From the NCBI GenBank assembly GCA_029881495.1, contig JAOUMJ010000010.1, positions 1-64,000 on the forward strand: a stretch of DNA of 64,000 nt, read 5' to 3'. Positions 61,857 to 64,000 of this stretch are shown one piece after another (the first letter of the stretch is position 1; every line of letters begins with the position of its first letter). The notes below the pieces were generated by a model. That model was not told the origin of the DNA. It was given only the letters and a program-made list of their open reading frames with translations, and did not search any database. This DNA comes from Nitrospinota bacterium (GTDB lineage: Bacteria > Nitrospinota_A > UBA7883 > JACRGQ01). The position numbers and the translations under genes are program-made.

Positions 61857-64000
61857 CTACAGCGCGCGTAGCGATTCGACGTTGAGCGTCACCGCGCCGA
61901 ATTCCACCTCCACCTTCCCGCGGACGAAGTACGGCTTGTGGCTCTCAAGTATCCCTATGTACTTGTCGTAGACCTTCGGAAAGAAGACTGTCTCGAGTAT
62001 CCCGGTCTCATCCTCGAAGGTTATGAACTTCATCGCCTCCCCCTTTTTCGTCTGCACCGTCTTCCCGGTTATCAGCCACCCTGCCAGCCCCACCCTCTTG
62101 CCGATATGCTTCTCGATATCCTTGACCTTTACCGGCTTCGCCTCCGCTACCGTTTTCTCGTAAAGAACTATCGGATGGCACCCGCACAAAAAACCTAGCG
62201 ATGAATACTCTCTTCGCACTTTTTCGATCTCCGTCTCCGGCGGAAGTTTCAGTTCCCTTACCGATGCGTCGCCGTCGAAAATGCCCGACGCTCCCCCCTC
62301 TTCCCTCCTCTTGCGCCATAAGGCAAGTTGCCACAAAAGTTCCGCCTGGCTCCTCCCCTTCTCCAGAGATTCAAACGCGCGTGAGTATATGAGGGAGCGC
62401 GCCTCGTCCTCCGCCGGAATAACGAGCGAAAGAAAATCGCTAAAACTCCGATACCCATCTGCCGGGCGCGCGAAAACAGTTCTCTCCATCGTTGCGGTGC
62501 TCAGATTCGACACCGATTGCAAACCGACGCGCATCCGCTTCGCATTCCCCTTCCATTTGATATCGCTTTCATTTATGTCCGGCGGGAGCACTACACACCC
62601 CATACGCTTCGCTTCGGATACATAGGCGAACTCGCTGTAAAATCCGCCGCGGTTGCTTATCACCGCCGCCATGAACTCCGCGGGGAAATGGCTCTTCAAG
62701 TATGCCGACTGGAACGACACCCTCGCGTAGCTCGCGCTGTGCGGTTTGCAGAACGAGTAGCCGTCGAAACTGAGTATCATCCGCCATATCTCATCTATCT
62801 GCTTCTGCGTCACCCCGTTCTTCGCGGCGCCGGAGGCGAATTTCTCCTTCAACTGCTCAAGCTTCCCCCCCTTGTCCTTCTTCGACATTATCTTCCTCAG
62901 GAGGTCCGCCGCCGAATGCGAGAAACCGGCAAGCGAAACCGCCACCTTCGATACGTCCTCCTGATAGACCATGATGCCGTACGTTTCATCGAGCACATTC
63001 TCAAGGAGCGGATGAATAGGCTCCCACTCTCCCCCATGCAGACGTCGTAGATACTCGCGCAGAAATTCGTTCGCCGCCGGGCGGATGATGGAGCTGTGTA
63101 TGACCATATGTTCGAAATCCCCCGTTCCAGCCTTCTTCTGCAACAGCCGCGTGGCGGGACTTTCTATGTAAAAACAGCCCATCGTATCCCCCTTCGAAAC
63201 CGACTTCTGCGTTTCGGGATCATCCTCCGGCTCCCACCGCGATTCGTCGAAGTGACGGCCGTTCCTCCTTATCTCCGCTATGGCGTCTCGTATCACTCCA
63301 AGGCTCCGGTTGCCGAGGAGATCTATCTTCACCAGCCCCCCCTCCTCCGCACCTTCTTTCTCCCACTGGATGACAGGTACACCTTTCCTTGCCATCTCCA
63401 GCGGGACGTAGCCGTCGATACGCTTCGGCGTTATCACCACGCCGCCGGGATGCACCGAGAGGTTGCGGGGTGTGCCGACAAGCATCGACGCCAGTTTCAG
63501 AATTTCCGGCCAGGGGTATCCGAAATCGATCCCCCGCATCTGCGGCATGCTTTTGAACACCGTCTCCATTCCGGTGCTCCTGTCGTGATAAGTCCACGGC
63601 ACCTTTTTTGAGACGTTTGATATCTCCCGCTCGCCGAGGCCGAACACCTTCGCCGTCTCCCTCACCGCCATGCGCGGCTGGAAAAAAACATGATTGCATA
63701 CCATCGCCGAATGCCCAACGTGCTCTTCGAGTACCGACGCGATTACATCGTCCCGCTCGTCCCAGGCGAAATCGACATCGATGTCCGGCGGATCGACGCG
63801 ACCCGGATTGAGAAAACGCTCGAAGTAGAGGTTGTGCTTCAGCGGGCAGACATTCGTGATGCCGAGCGCGTACGCCACGAGCGACGCCGCGCCGGAACCG
63901 CGGCCGCATATGCGCGGGCTTCGCCTCACGATGTCGCGCACCACGAGGAAGTAGGCGGAAAAACCTTTCTCTCCTATCACCTTCAGTTCATACTCGAGCC
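61857..64000 (-). CDS. DnaE-family DNA polymerase III alpha subunit (possibly error-prone type), 5' end cut
   Basis: 714 codons are visible, from the stop at 61857 to the window edge; the frame is still open there, so the PHP domain and N-terminal palm lie outside. Present are the catalytic aspartates PPDIDVDFAWDERDD, the fingers region (GYSFCKPHSASYARVSFQSA, HFPAEFMAAVISNRGGFYSE), the helix-hairpin-helix region and a C-terminal OB domain (VGLAGWLITGKTVQTKKGEA). The GGFYSE element and the compact size after the palm resemble DnaE2-type translesion polymerases; a second replicative-type DnaE is equally possible. No imuA/imuB partner is visible. The neighbouring SRAP gene suggests DNA-damage handling. 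Confidence 0.88.
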   Translation of the reverse strand, partial: LEYELKVIGEKGFSAYFLVVRDIVRRSPRICGRGSGAASLVAYALGITNVCPLKHNLYFERFLNPGRVDPPDIDVDFAWDERDDVIASVLEEHVGHSAMVCNHVFFQPRMAVRETAKVFGLGEREISNVSKKVPWTYHDRSTGMETVFKSMPQMRGIDFGYPWPEILKLASMLVGTPRNLSVHPGGVVITPKRIDGYVPLEMARKGVPVIQWEKEGAEEGGLVKIDLLGNRSLGVIRDAIAEIRRNGRHFDESRWEPEDDPETQKSVSKGDTMGCFYIESPATRLLQKKAGTGDFEHMVIHSSIIRPAANEFLREYLRRLHGGEWEPIHPLLENVLDETYGIMVYQEDVSKVAVSLAGFSHSAADLLRKIMSKKDKGGKLEQLKEKFASGAAKNGVTQKQIDEIWRMILSFDGYSFCKPHSASYARVSFQSAYLKSHFPAEFMAAVISNRGGFYSEFAYVSEAKRMGCVVLPPDINESDIKWKGNAKRMRVGLQSVSNLSTATMERTVFARPADGYRSFSDFLSLVIPAEDEARSLIYSRAFESLEKGRSQAELLWQLALWRKRREEGGASGIFDGDASVRELKLPPETEIEKVRREYSSLGFLCGCHPIVLYEKTVAEAKPVKVKDIEKHIGKRVGLAGWLITGKTVQTKKGEAMKFITFEDETGILETVFFPKVYDKYIGILESHKPYFVRGKVEVEFGAVTLNVESLRAL

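Overview
The window looks like ordinary chromosome from a motile, diderm (Gram-negative) bacterium of moderate GC. Lipoprotein maturation (lgt), lipoboxed exported proteins, phosphatidylserine synthase/decarboxylase, a Cpx-like envelope two-component system, a large chemosensory operon and a FlgM-like peptide all point that way. The order ilvB-ilvN-ilvC-psd-pssA and the HDOD, DUF502 and GSPII_E_N-type domains fit Desulfobacterota- or Nitrospinota-like lineages. No 16S gene or diagnostic marker is present, so the taxon is an inference.

Left to right. 1-1371 is an AT-rich edge with two unrecognised genes. 1487-3326 holds a terC-PGPGW gene bracketed by two copies of the 3' end of valS; the complete valS follows on the minus strand. 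5999-16928 is a minus-strand chemosensory operon: cheA, cheW, cheR, a second cheA, an Hpt-CheW fusion, cheB and a receiver protein with a long acidic repetitive linker. No receptor gene is visible. 17050-21051 holds thyX, a sugar nucleotidyltransferase, a zinc dehydrogenase, lgt and a methyltransferase. 21043-23709 is a tandem pair of beta-propeller lipoprotein genes whose flanks are better conserved than their coding regions. Next come rluD, a CBS4-PAS2-GGDEF protein, a split transketolase-coaD-aminotransferase operon and a Cpx-like kinase/regulator with a Spy-like lipoprotein (30864-33600).

33681-37568 encodes a 1295-residue protein that joins a ParA/MinD-type ATPase domain to roughly 950 residues of coiled coil. 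It is the strongest candidate for something undescribed. A 56-codon FlgM-like gene lies divergently beside it. The right half is mostly housekeeping: DUF502, metallo-hydrolase, HDOD, DinG, aroF, gltA, the VKOR/DsbA-uvrD-ubiA-radC operon, an RsbU-type phosphatase with a P1-type peptidase, and ilvBNC-psd-pssA. A tRNA-Pro(CGG) at 58991-59067 has its 3' end duplicated 199 bp away inside a perfect 102-bp direct repeat. The window closes with an SRAP gene, a block of REP-like repeats and a DnaE-family polymerase that runs off the right edge.

Working links: the chemosensory operon and FlgM-like peptide belong to motility or a related surface behaviour; the kinase, regulator and Spy-like protein form one envelope-stress or metal-response unit; ilvBNC supplies branched-chain precursors while psd-pssA makes phosphatidylethanolamine. 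All calls come from reading the sequence; no database search was run.
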